Below, in pieces: positions 8,689 through 17,688 of a stretch of 64,000 nt of DNA. The position numbers and the translations under genes are program-made. Source of the DNA: Brevibacterium sp. 239c (GTDB taxonomy: Bacteria; Actinomycetota; Actinomycetes; Actinomycetales; Brevibacteriaceae); contig NZ_FXZH01000002.1 in assembly GCF_900169365.1 (NCBI RefSeq), positions 1 through 64,000 of the forward strand. The letters are read 5' to 3'. A model generated the notes under the pieces. That model did no database searches, was not told where the DNA came from, and saw only the letters and a program-made list of their open reading frames with translations. How positions within the stretch are numbered: the stretch's first letter is position 1; every line of letters begins with the position of its first letter.

Positions 8689-8907
8689 ATAAGTTGCGTT
8701 GCCCGTCGGGACAACGCGTCTAGCCGGGCGCCCACGATGCCGAGGAACGGTGAAGTCAGAGAAGAGCGACTCGATCCCGCACGGGTACGGGCCGAGCACA
8801 CGAAGCGGAGACGGCGGGCGATCAAAGAGTCTGTGTGCACCAACCCGAATGCCCACGTCACGTACGCAGCCGGCTTCGGGATTGGTACTGGCTCTCCGTT
8901 TGACGGG

Positions 8908-10371
8908 TCAGACTCGGCGACACAGCGGCAGCGCAGCGGCGGTGAACGCGGCGGCCTGCTGTCCCACGAGTAGCCGGGTCTCGCAGGAGGCTTGGATCGC
9001 GGCCTGCTCAATCGCGGCCACACCGGCCTCCAGCTCTTCGACGGTGGGTGCGGAGACGCTGATGAGGCCGGTGAACCGCAGCACGCCGTGGCCGGCGGTC
9101 AGGTCGGCTTCCTGCTGGAGGACGTCGTGGTACTCGGCGGTCTGGGTGGCGTCTTCGATCTGCCCGATCTTCGCCCGCTGGGCGGCGTCGGAGATGTGCT
9201 CGACCTTCTTCTTGCGGATGTCGCGGGCGGCCTGGTCCGAACGCATCGGAGTGCACAGCAGCGAGAAGCTGCGTTGGATGCCGGTGGACAGCAGCACCGG
9301 AGACAGGAAGCCCGGGTAGACCATCGAGCGCGGCCACTCCGAGACCCACAGCACTGCGTGGTGTGCGGAGTCGGTGCGCAACCGGGTCCAGGACTCGTTG
9401 ACGGCCACGGGGCCAGCGGTGGCGAGGTGCTGGCCGAGTTCGCCGTGGCGTTCCAGGGTCGCGGCGATCGCCGGGTCATATGCGCTGCGCAGGATCACCG
9501 CGATCTGTCCCGGGCTCAGCCACCCGGAGGGCTTCAGGTCCGCTGAGCGCAGCGCCGCGACCAGGGTCGACATCTCCTGGCGCAGGACGGCCGCGGCCCC
9601 GCGGATGCCTCCGCCGGCGGTCCTGATCTGCCGGGCCGCGGTCTTCATATCCAGCGAGAGGGACAAAGTGGTCGCGTGCCGTTCCCCGGCCGGCCCGGCA
9701 CGCTCGATCAGTTCCGCGTACGTGGTCGCGGCCCAGGTGTCGTCGGCGGTGCCGTGGGAGGCCCACCATTCAGCCAATCCGGTGCCGGAGTCCGGCAAAG
9801 TGCGTTCGAGGACTTGGAGGGTGGCGATCCGTCCGGAGCGGCACACCGTGGCCAAGACGCGACCCCAGGAGGTAACGCGGCGTTCCTGCTCGCCCGGGTC
9901 CAGGAGCACGAACGCTGGATGGGTCACCTCGCAGACCACGGTGAGGGTCGCGGCGTGGGGGTCATGGATCATCCCGGCCCCGGTGTCGGGGTCGGTGTAC
10001 TCGCGCATGCGTGCCATGTCCCCGGGCAGCGCGAGCGTCCCGACCGGCCGCGGTGCCACGATGCGGCGCCGATAGAGGAGTTGGCCTGCGGTGGTGCGCC
10101 AGAGCCACCAGGATGCGACCGGCAGCCACTCCACGGCTGGGCGTCCGGCGACGGGTATCCACGTCAGCGCCGCGGCGAGCACCCACACCGGAGCCGTGTA
10201 AGCCAGCAGGATGCCACCGCCGGCATACAGGCCGCCGACGACGGCAAGGACGCCGGTGGCGAGGGTGATGAGCTGGGCCAGGGACAGGCCAAGGAGGATA
10301 CCGCGGCGGGTGAGGCGGGAGAACTTGACCGGCACCAGCTCCGTGGAGGACTCCTTCTGCTTCGTCGTCAT
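8908..10371 (-). CDS. SCO6880-family type IV secretion protein
   Basis: A 487-aa protein of the SCO6880 family that accompanies VirB4 ATPases in actinobacterial conjugation systems. Two or three membrane segments lie in the first about 85 residues. The rest is soluble with the family's GDMARMREYTDPDTGAGMIH and FTGLISVSAPTVEELEAG stretches. It corresponds to the N-terminal, membrane-proximal part of a VirB4-like subunit. The ATG at 10371 lies 7 bp after the TrbL-like gene. The gene that should follow in the transfer order is displaced about 3 kb away by the inserted ABC cassette. Confidence 0.83.
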   Translation of the reverse strand: MTTKQKESSTELVPVKFSRLTRRGILLGLSLAQLITLATGVLAVVGGLYAGGGILLAYTAPVWVLAAALTWIPVAGRPAVEWLPVASWWLWRTTAGQLLYRRRIVAPRPVGTLALPGDMARMREYTDPDTGAGMIHDPHAATLTVVCEVTHPAFVLLDPGEQERRVTSWGRVLATVCRSGRIATLQVLERTLPDSGTGLAEWWASHGTADDTWAATTYAELIERAGPAGERHATTLSLSLDMKTAARQIRTAGGGIRGAAAVLRQEMSTLVAALRSADLKPSGWLSPGQIAVILRSAYDPAIAATLERHGELGQHLATAGPVAVNESWTRLRTDSAHHAVLWVSEWPRSMVYPGFLSPVLLSTGIQRSFSLLCTPMRSDQAARDIRKKKVEHISDAAQRAKIGQIEDATQTAEYHDVLQQEADLTAGHGVLRFTGLISVSAPTVEELEAGVAAIEQAAIQASCETRLLVGQQAAAFTAAALPLCRRV

Positions 10372-10378
10372 GGCCGTC

Positions 10379-11836
10379 TCAGTCCTTCCCGGTCGGCTTC
10401 GGTGCCGGCGGCGGCGGGGCCGGCTTCGGCGCAGGCGGCGTCGGTTGCGAGGGACCCGCCGACGGTGTCTTCGGCTCGGCAGGAGGCGGAGCCTTCGTGG
10501 TCGGTGTAGACGACGTCGAGGACGCCGCAGGAGAGGGTGTGGCGCCGGTCTGCCCGGCACTGTCGGCGGCGGCCTCGCCCTGGTTGCCAAGAGCCGTGCC
10601 GGCCTTCGGACCGGCAGTCGCAGCACCCTTGGCGACCTTCGCCGCGATCACCGCAGCCGCGGCCGGACCAGCCGCCGCAGCACCCGCACCCACCGCACCT
10701 GCCCCGGCACCACCACTTGCTCCTGCTCCTGCTCCTGCGCCGGAGGACCCACCCGCGGTGCCAGCGCCTCCAGCAGCACTCGCCCCACCCCCGGATGCCT
10801 GGGGCGCGGAGGTCTTGGCCGGAGGCGGCGTCTTCCCACCGCTCCCACCGCTGTCGCCGCTGTTGCCTCCGTCGAGGACCTTCTTGGGGCCGTCGCCGGC
10901 TGGTTTCGTCGGGGTGGGGACGGGGCGGTTGAGGGCCTGTTTGGCGTCTTGTTCTGAGCCGATCGCGTGGTACATGTCGAATCCGATGAAGCTGATGAAC
11001 TTGTAGGTCAGGTAGGGGGCGAATGCGGCCATCGCCATCAGCACGATTCCGGCCAGCGGGTCGCTGATCGAGGACAGGTCCGCATCGATCGGTGCCGATA
11101 CCTGGGTGATGGCGACCAGGAACATCACGACCAGGACGAGCTTGGAGCAGATCAGCGCGATGACGAACATCGCCCACTTGCCGATCCATCCTCTGCTGGC
11201 GTCCCAGGAGGCGCCGGAGAACGCCAGGGGTGCGAACACGATCGCCACCAGCAACAGCGCCTTCCGCACGAGCAGCGACAGCCACACGGTCGCGGCGGCG
11301 GCGATCGCCAGGCCGGCGAGGAAGATCGTGATGATCGCCCCCACCCCGGGGGCGGCGATGTTGATCCCCACCAGCCCCGCCGCGAGGAGGGTGATCTTGT
11401 CGCCCATCGACTCGGTGGTCTCACCGGCGGCCTGGATGATCCCGACACAGAGCTGGTCGACGATCTCCAGCAGCAACGCCGTCAGCGTGATCACCACGAA
11501 CGAGCCGAGCACAGACTTCGCCAACCCGAGGGCTGCCCGAGCCAGGGCAGTGGGATCGCGGCGGATCAGACCGGTGAGCAGCTGGAGACAGAAGAAGATC
11601 AGCATCACGAACACTGCGATGCCGAACAGCAGGTTATAGACCGCCACATATTCGGGTCGGGTGACATCGACGAGCGTGGTGGTGTCGAACACGGACCACA
11701 CGGCCTCGAACAACCAGCCAGCGGCGGCACCCATCGCTTGGGCGAGCCAGTCGAACGGTGCCGCCACCAGACTGGCGGCGGCTTCGCCGGCGGTGTCGCA
11801 CACGGCCGAGATGACGGGGATATCGCATACACCCAC
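10379..11836 (-). CDS. TrbL/VirB6-like conjugation channel protein
   Basis: A 485-aa polytopic membrane protein with about six to eight hydrophobic segments in residues 25-300, followed by a long low-complexity Gly/Ala/Ser/Pro tail (about 300-485) ending in Pro/Lys repeats. The GTG at 11836 is chosen because an AAAGGAG site precedes it at proper distance and the protein then begins GVCDIPVISAVCDT, the usual family start; a GTG at 11845 sits too close to that site. It probably forms the inner-membrane part of the mating channel. Confidence 0.83.
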   Translation of the reverse strand: MGVCDIPVISAVCDTAGEAAASLVAAPFDWLAQAMGAAAGWLFEAVWSVFDTTTLVDVTRPEYVAVYNLLFGIAVFVMLIFFCLQLLTGLIRRDPTALARAALGLAKSVLGSFVVITLTALLLEIVDQLCVGIIQAAGETTESMGDKITLLAAGLVGINIAAPGVGAIITIFLAGLAIAAAATVWLSLLVRKALLLVAIVFAPLAFSGASWDASRGWIGKWAMFVIALICSKLVLVVMFLVAITQVSAPIDADLSSISDPLAGIVLMAMAAFAPYLTYKFISFIGFDMYHAIGSEQDAKQALNRPVPTPTKPAGDGPKKVLDGGNSGDSGGSGGKTPPPAKTSAPQASGGGASAAGGAGTAGGSSGAGAGAGASGGAGAGAVGAGAAAAGPAAAAVIAAKVAKGAATAGPKAGTALGNQGEAAADSAGQTGATPSPAASSTSSTPTTKAPPPAEPKTPSAGPSQPTPPAPKPAPPPPAPKPTGKD

Positions 11837-11874
11837 CGCAATCACTCCTTTAAGGATCGAGTCAGCGGTTGGTG

Positions 11875-12186
11875 TCAGACCTGCTGGCCGACGTCCCAGA
11901 AGAAGTTGATCAACGTCACGCTGGCGCCACAGATCACCGCGGCCCCGCAGCTCACGAGGACGCCCATCTTTCCCCGGCCCGCGAGGTGTGGATTAGAGGA
12001 GTTCGCGCCGAAACCCCACACGATCGCCGAGATGATCAGCGCGAGCACCGACAAGATGAGGCCGACGGTCATCACCGCGCCGACGATGGTGCGCAGCTGG
12101 GCGATGCCGGGCAGACCGGAATCGTTGGGGGTGATGTCGACATCCATTGGCATAAGCGCAGGCAGAGCGGTGATGAGATCGAACAC
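11875..12186 (-). CDS. DUF6112-type small membrane protein A
   Basis: A 103-aa protein with two hydrophobic segments (LRTIVGAVMTVGLILSVLAL and the C-terminal VLVSCGAAVICGASVTLINF) and the family tail WDVGQQV. The GTG at 12186 has AGGAG seven bases upstream. Such small two-helix proteins precede TrbL-like genes in actinobacterial T4SS operons and may be the pilin-like VirB2 counterpart; that role is inference. It is paralogous to the next gene upstream. Confidence 0.75.
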   Translation of the reverse strand: MFDLITALPALMPMDVDITPNDSGLPGIAQLRTIVGAVMTVGLILSVLALIISAIVWGFGANSSNPHLAGRGKMGVLVSCGAAVICGASVTLINFFWDVGQQV

Positions 12187-12307
12187 GGTGAGTCTCCTGA
12201 CGAACGGAACCCGCCCTTTCGGGGCGGGTACACGGATGGGTTCGCAGATCAGGTGCGCGACAATCCCCAAGGCCGTCCGAGGCGGCAGTTTCGAGCCTGG
12301 GCAGGGA

Positions 12308-12649
12308 TCAGAGTTGCTGGCCGAGGTCGATGAGCCAGTTCATCCACGCCACTCCGGCACCAGCCAGGACCGCGGTGCCGAGGGCGACGAGGACACCGGT
12401 GCGGCCCTTCCCAGCCGCGCTGTAGTTGCCGTTCGCAGCTGCGATGGCCCAGATGACGGCTGAAACGATCAGCATCAGGACGCTAGTGATGAGCACGAAC
12501 GTCAGCAGCGCGCCGATCACCGCGCGCAGGTCACCGATCCCACCGATCCCGTCGAAGTCTGGAAACACATCCATGCCGCTCATGCCTTCGGGCGGCGGCG
12601 TCGCATATTCGACGTGCCGGAATAGATGGTGCGAGAGCGGGATTGCCAT
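12308..12649 (-). CDS. DUF6112-type small membrane protein B
   Basis: A 113-aa paralogue of the neighbouring DUF6112 protein. The shared plan is an acidic N-terminus with Gly (FDGIGGIGDLRAVIGALLTF), two membrane helices and a tail of WMNWLIDLGQQL. The start is uncertain: the ATG at 12649 lacks a clear ribosome site, and internal ATGs at residues 23 and 26 would give a form closer to its paralogue. It is the last transfer gene before the inserted ArsR-CDF cassette. Confidence 0.72.
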   Translation of the reverse strand: MAIPLSHHLFRHVEYATPPPEGMSGMDVFPDFDGIGGIGDLRAVIGALLTFVLITSVLMLIVSAVIWAIAAANGNYSAAGKGRTGVLVALGTAVLAGAGVAWMNWLIDLGQQL

Positions 12650-12850
12650 GCCGTGAAGGTGCGCTGAGGCCGCCCGGCTGCCCGCTGTCGATCAATGCGA
12701 CGTGGTTCACCCGGCATTGGGAAGACCCGAGGCCGGGCTTGTCAACGCTCTCGGACCTTCGTGCGTGTGGTGTCTAGTCGTGTGCTCCGTTGTCGGCACC
12801 TTCGCATCACTGTTCTTGGACGTGCTTCTCACGCGCAGCCCGATCTGCAA

Positions 12851-12872
12851 TAATCTGCGTATGGATGCAGAT
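12851..12872 (+). promoter_or_regulatory. -10 box and candidate ArsR operator at the arsR-like start
   Basis: TAATCT (12851-12856) lies five bases before ATG 12861, so the message is probably leaderless. ATCTGC (12853-12858) and GCAGAT (12867-12872) form an inverted repeat with an 8-bp centre spanning the start codon, a plausible site for ArsR/SmtB autorepression. No convincing -35 was seen. Confidence 0.5.
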
Positions 12873-13226
12873 AAGCAGGTGTGTGGGGTGGACCCGGACA
12901 GTCAGTTCGTGGAGCTCGCGGTCGAGGTGTTCGGGCTGCTCGCGGACGCGACGCGGGTGCGGATCATTCTGGCGCTGCGCCGCAGCGAGGAGCTGTCGGT
13001 GAATCACCTCGCCGACATTGTGTACAAGTCCCCGGCGGCGGTGTCGCAGCATCTGGCGAAGCTTCGCATGGCACGGATCGTCGCTGCCCGGCAGGAGGGT
13101 CAGCGGGTGTTTTACCGGCTGGAGAACGAGCACGCCTCGCAACTCGTGACCGATGCGATCTTCCAGGCCGAACACTCCCTCGATGACCGTCCGCGTCACC
13201 ACCACTCCGAAAGAGCGGAAGCATGA
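12861..13226 (+). CDS. ArsR/SmtB-family metalloregulator
   Basis: A 121-aa winged-helix repressor. The central fold LLADATRVRIILALRRSEEL, the recognition helix SPAAVSQHLAKLRMARIVA and the wing QEGQRVFYRLEN are clear. A Cys near the N-terminus (QVCGVD) and a His-rich C-terminus (PRHHHSE) could bind metal. The ATG at 12861 is chosen because translation further upstream would run through non-domain sequence and through the -10 box. Its stop overlaps the CDF gene as ATGA. It probably represses its own operon and releases DNA on Zn, Cd, Co or a related ion. Confidence 0.88.
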   Translation: MDADKQVCGVDPDSQFVELAVEVFGLLADATRVRIILALRRSEELSVNHLADIVYKSPAAVSQHLAKLRMARIVAARQEGQRVFYRLENEHASQLVTDAIFQAEHSLDDRPRHHHSERAEA

Positions 13227-14236
13227 CCGATCACAGCCACTCGCATTCGCACGCCGCCGATCACGAGCACGAGCACTCGCACCCGACCGGGTTCAAAGGA
13301 TTCCTTTACGGAATCTTCGTGCCGCACTCCCACGACGCGGCGGACTCGATCGACGACGCGATGGAGGCGAACTCTGCGGGCATCCGGGCGCTGAAGATCA
13401 GCCTCGTTCTCATGCTCGCCACGACCGTGGCTCAGGCGGTGGTCGTCGCGTTCTCCGGCTCGGTCGCACTCCTCGCCGACACGATCCACAACTTTTCCGA
13501 CGCGCTCACCGCGGTACCGCTGTGGATCGCGTTCGTTCTCTCCCGCCGCGCAGCGACCCGCCGCTACACCTACGGCTTCAATCGGGCCGAAGACCTCGCC
13601 GGGCTGTTCATCGTGCTCATGATCGCGCTGTCCGCGGTCATCGCCGCGTGGGAGGCGATCGACCGGATGATCAACCCGCGCTCGATGGAGAACGTTGGCT
13701 GGGTGATCGCCGCCGGCATCATCGGCTTCCTCGGCAACGAGGCCGTCGCCGTCTACCGCATCCGCGTCGGCCGGAAGATCGGCTCCGCCGCGCTCGTCGC
13801 CGACGGCGTGCACGCCCGCACCGACGGCTTCACGTCCCTGGCCGTCGTTGCCGGCGCCATCGGCGTCCTCCTCGGCTTCCCGCTCGCCGACCCCATCGTC
13901 GGCCTACTCATCTCCGTCATGATCGCGGTGCTGCTCATCGGAACGATTCGATCGGTAGGGCGTCGCCTCATGGATGGCATCGAGCCCGAGCTCGTTGACC
14001 GGGTCAAGCACGCTCTCGAACACGCCGCGGAGGTCGAGTCTGTTCAGCGGGTGCGGCTGCGCTGGGTCGGCCATCGCCTCCGCGGCGACGCCGTCGTCCG
14101 AACCGCCCAGATGGATCTGGCCCACGCCGATCTGGTTGCCGAGGAGGCCGAAGCAGCCGCGAAGCGGCACGTGCCAAAAGTGGACGAGATCACGATCCGC
14201 GTCACGGCATCCGCACCCCATCTTGAGCGGCGATGA
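13223..14236 (+). CDS. Cation diffusion facilitator metal exporter
   Basis: A 337-aa CDF transporter. A His/Asp-rich N-terminus (residues 3-20) is followed by about six membrane helices. The first metal-site motif is LLADTIHNFSD (D86, H89, D93) and the second is VADGVHARTD, so both halves of the transport site are present. A cytoplasmic domain follows to the end. It exports divalent cations such as Zn, Co or Cd in exchange for protons. It is coupled to arsR by a 4-bp overlap. The pair lies on the plus strand inside a minus-strand transfer operon. Confidence 0.9.
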   Translation: MTDHSHSHSHAADHEHEHSHPTGFKGFLYGIFVPHSHDAADSIDDAMEANSAGIRALKISLVLMLATTVAQAVVVAFSGSVALLADTIHNFSDALTAVPLWIAFVLSRRAATRRYTYGFNRAEDLAGLFIVLMIALSAVIAAWEAIDRMINPRSMENVGWVIAAGIIGFLGNEAVAVYRIRVGRKIGSAALVADGVHARTDGFTSLAVVAGAIGVLLGFPLADPIVGLLISVMIAVLLIGTIRSVGRRLMDGIEPELVDRVKHALEHAAEVESVQRVRLRWVGHRLRGDAVVRTAQMDLAHADLVAEEAEAAAKRHVPKVDEITIRVTASAPHLERR

Positions 14237-14277
14237 ACGCTCAAGGTACGAATCTACGGTAGATGTAATCTCGGACC

Positions 14278-15921
14278 TTAGGCGACGACCGTTACGTGCA
14301 GGTGGTCGATGTGTTTGGTCGTGACGTCGGTTCCCCTGGTGTAGGTCCGCCAGCCCTCGGCGTCGCGGGCCAGCGACCAGATCTTGTCCTGCCAGATCAG
14401 GTATTCCACTCCGAGAGCCTCGGCGTGGTCCTTCATCCAGTTGGTCAGTTCCCAGCCCGCTTCGAGCTGCGCGGGAGTCGGGACCGATCCGATCGCGTTG
14501 CCGAAGGTGATGTCGCATGCCCGCCCGAGGGGATGTTCCGAGACGGTGCCCGGTCGAGGTGACCAGCACGCCCAGGACGTGTCGGGGAAGGCGGCGGTGG
14601 CCTGCTGATACAGGTGCAGGGTGCGGGCGGTCATCTGCCCGTCGGAGGTGGGGTCGTCCACCATCTGGTTCGGGTCGCCCTCGAACGGCTCCGGTGCCTG
14701 GCCGGGCGTCCCGGCCCCTGGGTCGCAGCCGCCGTTGGGGGCGCCGGTCTCGGGTTCGGGCAGGTCGCCCGCATCATGGGTGTTGAGCCAGGCGGCGGGG
14801 TCGATCGCTTCGCCGTTGGTGCCGCCGGGGCGGACCTCGAAATGCAGGTGCGGACCTGTGGAGTTGCCTGAGCTGCCGACGTCGCCGATGTGCTGCCCGG
14901 CGGTCACGGTGTCGCCGGGGTTGACGTGGATGCCTTGCTCCCACATGTGTCCGTACGCGGTCGCGACGGCGACGCCGTCGAGGGTGTGCTCGATCACGAT
15001 GAGCCCGCCATACCCGCCGGAGAACCCTGCGACGGTGACGGTGCCGTCCACGGCGGCGAGGACCGGAGTGCCGTCGGGGGCGGCGAAGTCGGTGCCAGTA
15101 TGAAACGAGTTCTCCCCGGAGATCGGATGGACCCTCGGCCCGTATTCGCTGGTGAGCACCCAGGTGCCCTCGGGCACCGGGAACACCACCCGGGAGGACT
15201 CCGCCGCGAGCGTCTGCGCTGCTGGCACCGCGGCGCCGCCAGTTGCCGCAGCAGAGTTGGTAGCAGGGCCGGGGGTGGTGGTGAGGGTGGTCAGGATGGT
15301 TTCGGCGACGGGCTCGTAGTTGCGGTACCGGTCGGGGTAGGCGGAGACTTCCACGGCTTGAGCGGCCTCGCCCTTGTCCATCTGTTCCCAGCCGGGGATG
15401 TCCAGCAGCCCGCGCGGTGAGGGGGAGTTCGGTCCTTCGGGTCCGCCGAAAAACGCCCGCGCCTGGTAGACGGGGTCCATGAGGTCGGCGACGGTGCCCC
15501 ACCCCGATTGGGGGCGCATCTGGAACAGGCCGAGCGAGTCGTTGTCGGAGCCGTCCCCGTCGTTGGGATAGTTGGCCGACTCCGGGTAGACGCTGGTGTT
15601 GGCGAGCATCCGCAGGCTCGACTCGGTGAGCGCGGCCATCAGCGCGATCACCAGCCCATCCCGGGTCACTCCCTCGATGCCGGAACCGGTCTCGATGATG
15701 GTTGCCGCATGCGTCAACTGGGTGCTGTTGAGCGTGAAGGTCTCACCGTTGGCGGTGGTCACCGTCAACGAGTCGGGGACGTCACCGACGGTGATGTTCG
15801 TGCCTGTCACGGTGCAGGTGGCCGACGCTGCCGGGTTCATCACCAGGCCGACGCCGATCAGCCCGAGTGGGGGGCCGAGCAGCACGAGTGCCAGGACGGC
15901 GATACCGAGCTTCTTCAACAC
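14278..15921 (-). CDS. Membrane-anchored peptidoglycan hydrolase with M23 domain
   Basis: A 547-aa cell-wall enzyme of the conjugation apparatus (VirB1-like role). An N-terminal signal anchor covers residues 5-30. Residues 70-210 resemble a lysozyme-like or transglycosylase-like domain (ALTESSLRMLANT, SLGLFQMRPQSGWGT). A zinc M23/LytM domain follows with HTGTD and HLHFEV metal ligands. The C-terminal about 140 residues contain SEHPLGRACDITFG and HIDHLHVTVV, reminiscent of D-Ala-D-Ala carboxypeptidase or hedgehog-like folds. The GTG start at 15921 has a GAAAGGGA site. Three wall-active modules in one chain is rich for such a protein. Confidence 0.85.
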   Translation of the reverse strand: MLKKLGIAVLALVLLGPPLGLIGVGLVMNPAASATCTVTGTNITVGDVPDSLTVTTANGETFTLNSTQLTHAATIIETGSGIEGVTRDGLVIALMAALTESSLRMLANTSVYPESANYPNDGDGSDNDSLGLFQMRPQSGWGTVADLMDPVYQARAFFGGPEGPNSPSPRGLLDIPGWEQMDKGEAAQAVEVSAYPDRYRNYEPVAETILTTLTTTPGPATNSAAATGGAAVPAAQTLAAESSRVVFPVPEGTWVLTSEYGPRVHPISGENSFHTGTDFAAPDGTPVLAAVDGTVTVAGFSGGYGGLIVIEHTLDGVAVATAYGHMWEQGIHVNPGDTVTAGQHIGDVGSSGNSTGPHLHFEVRPGGTNGEAIDPAAWLNTHDAGDLPEPETGAPNGGCDPGAGTPGQAPEPFEGDPNQMVDDPTSDGQMTARTLHLYQQATAAFPDTSWACWSPRPGTVSEHPLGRACDITFGNAIGSVPTPAQLEAGWELTNWMKDHAEALGVEYLIWQDKIWSLARDAEGWRTYTRGTDVTTKHIDHLHVTVVA

Positions 15922-15938
15922 GACGGCATCCCTTTCGT

Positions 15939-16634
15939 TCAGTGCAGAGGTTTGTCGAGCTGGGACAGCCGCAGCAGGTGGCAGGTGTCGTAGGTCGGCG
16001 CGCAGACGAGGAACACGGTGAACGTCACCGGATGCTCCGAAGTGACGGTCTCGTCGTTCCAGAGCCCTTCGCGGTGGCGGGTGCCCTCGATCGTGTACGC
16101 GATCGTGCCCTTAGCGAGCTGCCCCGGCTGGGCCTGCGCCACAGCGTCGGCCCAAGCGTCGGGGACGTAGACGTTGTCGATGGTGAGGTGCTGGGTCGTG
16201 GCGTACTGACGCAGTTCGATCCACGCCTCCCGGGTGGGGAGGTAGGTGGCGATGTCGGCGGCGAGCCCGGCCTGCTCCGCACCGGAGGGATCGCCCACCT
16301 CTAACACGACGGAGGTGTAGTCCAGGGGCATGAATCCGCTGGCGGTATCCCAGCTGAAAAGCGCCGTGACGACGTTGCCGGCGAACGTCTCGGGGTCCGC
16401 CGAAGGCCGCACGACGGGCAGGCGGGGTGGCGCGGTGGGCGCCGGATCGCTGGGCACGGTGACGACTGGCCCCGGCCCGGGGCCCTCATCGCTGCCGGGC
16501 TCGTTGCTGGTGGGTGGTCCGGTGATCAGGCCGTAGACCCCGATCCCGGTGAGCACGAGGACCGCCACGAGTGCGGTGAGCACCGCGATCATTCGGTGGT
16601 GGGAGCGAGCATCGGAAAGGTCGGGAGTCTTCAT
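15939..16634 (-). CDS. Membrane-anchored transfer protein of unknown function
   Basis: A 231-aa protein with a short cytoplasmic N-terminus, one membrane segment (about residues 16-37), a Pro/Gly/Ser linker and a folded extracytoplasmic domain of about 150 residues containing WDTASGFMPLDYT and two Cys near the end (FLVCAPTYDTCHLLRL). The topology matches VirB8/TcpC-like scaffold proteins, but I cannot confirm homology. It ends 17 bp before the M23 hydrolase gene. The ATG at 16634 is preferred over longer starts because the upstream part is not protein-like. Confidence 0.68.
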   Translation of the reverse strand: MKTPDLSDARSHHRMIAVLTALVAVLVLTGIGVYGLITGPPTSNEPGSDEGPGPGPVVTVPSDPAPTAPPRLPVVRPSADPETFAGNVVTALFSWDTASGFMPLDYTSVVLEVGDPSGAEQAGLAADIATYLPTREAWIELRQYATTQHLTIDNVYVPDAWADAVAQAQPGQLAKGTIAYTIEGTRHREGLWNDETVTSEHPVTFTVFLVCAPTYDTCHLLRLSQLDKPLH

Positions 16635-16674
16635 GCCCCGTAGGTGCACCGCCACACCCGAGCCAGCGAGGTGG

Positions 16675-17688
16675 CTACAAGGCGCGCAGGTGGCCGCGCA
16701 CCGGCCCGGTGTCGGCGCTGCTCCCGCGCTCGCGCGCGGCACGCAGCTGCTCGCCGAATCGGCTGGTGCCCTCAGCAGTGGCGAGGAAGGAATTGATCTG
16801 CTCGTCGGTCAGCTCGGCGGCGAGCTGGTCGAGGTCATAGTGGGTCCACCAGTCGGCCAGCTCGCTCCAGGTGAGCACGAACGCGCGCACCGGATACCGC
16901 ACCGGCTCACCCTCACCCTGACCCGCTGCGGGGGTGGGCCGTGGGGTGCGTCTCTTTGGTGTCGTGGTCTTGATGCGGGCGAGGGCGTCAGCGGCGAGCT
17001 GGTGCAGGTCCGCGTCGCGGTCACCGCGTGTCGTGTCGGCCTGTTCCCGGACCTGCCGGTAGAGGGGGTCGACGGGGTTGCCGGCCTCGATGCGTTCCAG
17101 CGCGGTCGCTGCCTGCTGGCGAAGCTCCTCGGGTTGGGCGGGGTCCTCGGCGATGTGGTGGAGGAAGCTGATCTTGTCCAGGGTCTTGTAGGACGCGCTG
17201 CCGGGGATCATCCGGGCAGCCTGCTCACTGGTCCGGCCGTGGTCGGACGGTGCGGGAAATTTTCCCGCACCGTCGTCTCCGGGTTGCTGCTGCGCGCTGA
17301 ACTGGGTCGCGGCCTGCCGCCGGGCCGCGTCCTCGGCCATCACCTGTTTCAGCTCCCGATACAGGGCGGCGGCTTCGAGCTGGGTCAGGGGCTTGTGCAG
17401 GACGTTGTCGTCTTGCTCGGCCAGCAGGTGTCCGAGGCGGTCGGAGATGCCCGAGCGGACCCAGACGTTCACGGTCTTCCAACCAAGTTGCCGGATCGCC
17501 GCCAACCGTCTGGCCCCACAGACGAGCACCCCGTCCGGGGTGATGGTGATCGGTTGGAGGAGGCCGTCGCGGTCGATGGAGGCGGCGAGTGCGTCGATGT
17601 CGCCCAGCTCGGTGCGATGCCGCCTGCCCACCTGGATCGAGGCGACCGTGCGCTCCAGCTCGATGAACCCCGCCGGCGCGCTCATCAC
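16675..17688 (-). CDS. ParB-like nuclease-domain protein
   Basis: A 337-aa protein. Residues 10-75 are a ParB/Srx N-terminal domain: LAASIDRDGLLQPITITPDG then GARRLAAIRQLGW. Residues 85-130 correspond to the HTH-side helices (EQDDNVLHKPLTQLEAAALY). The rest is charged and helical. On conjugative elements such proteins act in partition, replication control or transfer regulation. The GTG at 17688 gives a 4-bp GTGA overlap with the previous stop; the ATG at 17685 is an equally good start. Confidence 0.82.
   Translation of the reverse strand: MMSAPAGFIELERTVASIQVGRRHRTELGDIDALAASIDRDGLLQPITITPDGVLVCGARRLAAIRQLGWKTVNVWVRSGISDRLGHLLAEQDDNVLHKPLTQLEAAALYRELKQVMAEDAARRQAATQFSAQQQPGDDGAGKFPAPSDHGRTSEQAARMIPGSASYKTLDKISFLHHIAEDPAQPEELRQQAATALERIEAGNPVDPLYRQVREQADTTRGDRDADLHQLAADALARIKTTTPKRRTPRPTPAAGQGEGEPVRYPVRAFVLTWSELADWWTHYDLDQLAAELTDEQINSFLATAEGTSRFGEQLRAARERGSSADTGPVRGHLRAL

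Noticed and set aside
8689..8907. Plus-strand frames between the HTH promoter and the SCO6880-family gene
   Set aside because: The products are low-complexity and Arg-rich with no ribosome site; the region looks like a junction of the inserted cassette.
10400..10960. Collagen-like or repeat-protein gene on the plus strand
   Set aside because: The repetitive Pro/Ala frames are the complement of the Gly/Ala/Pro-rich tail of the TrbL-like protein on the minus strand.
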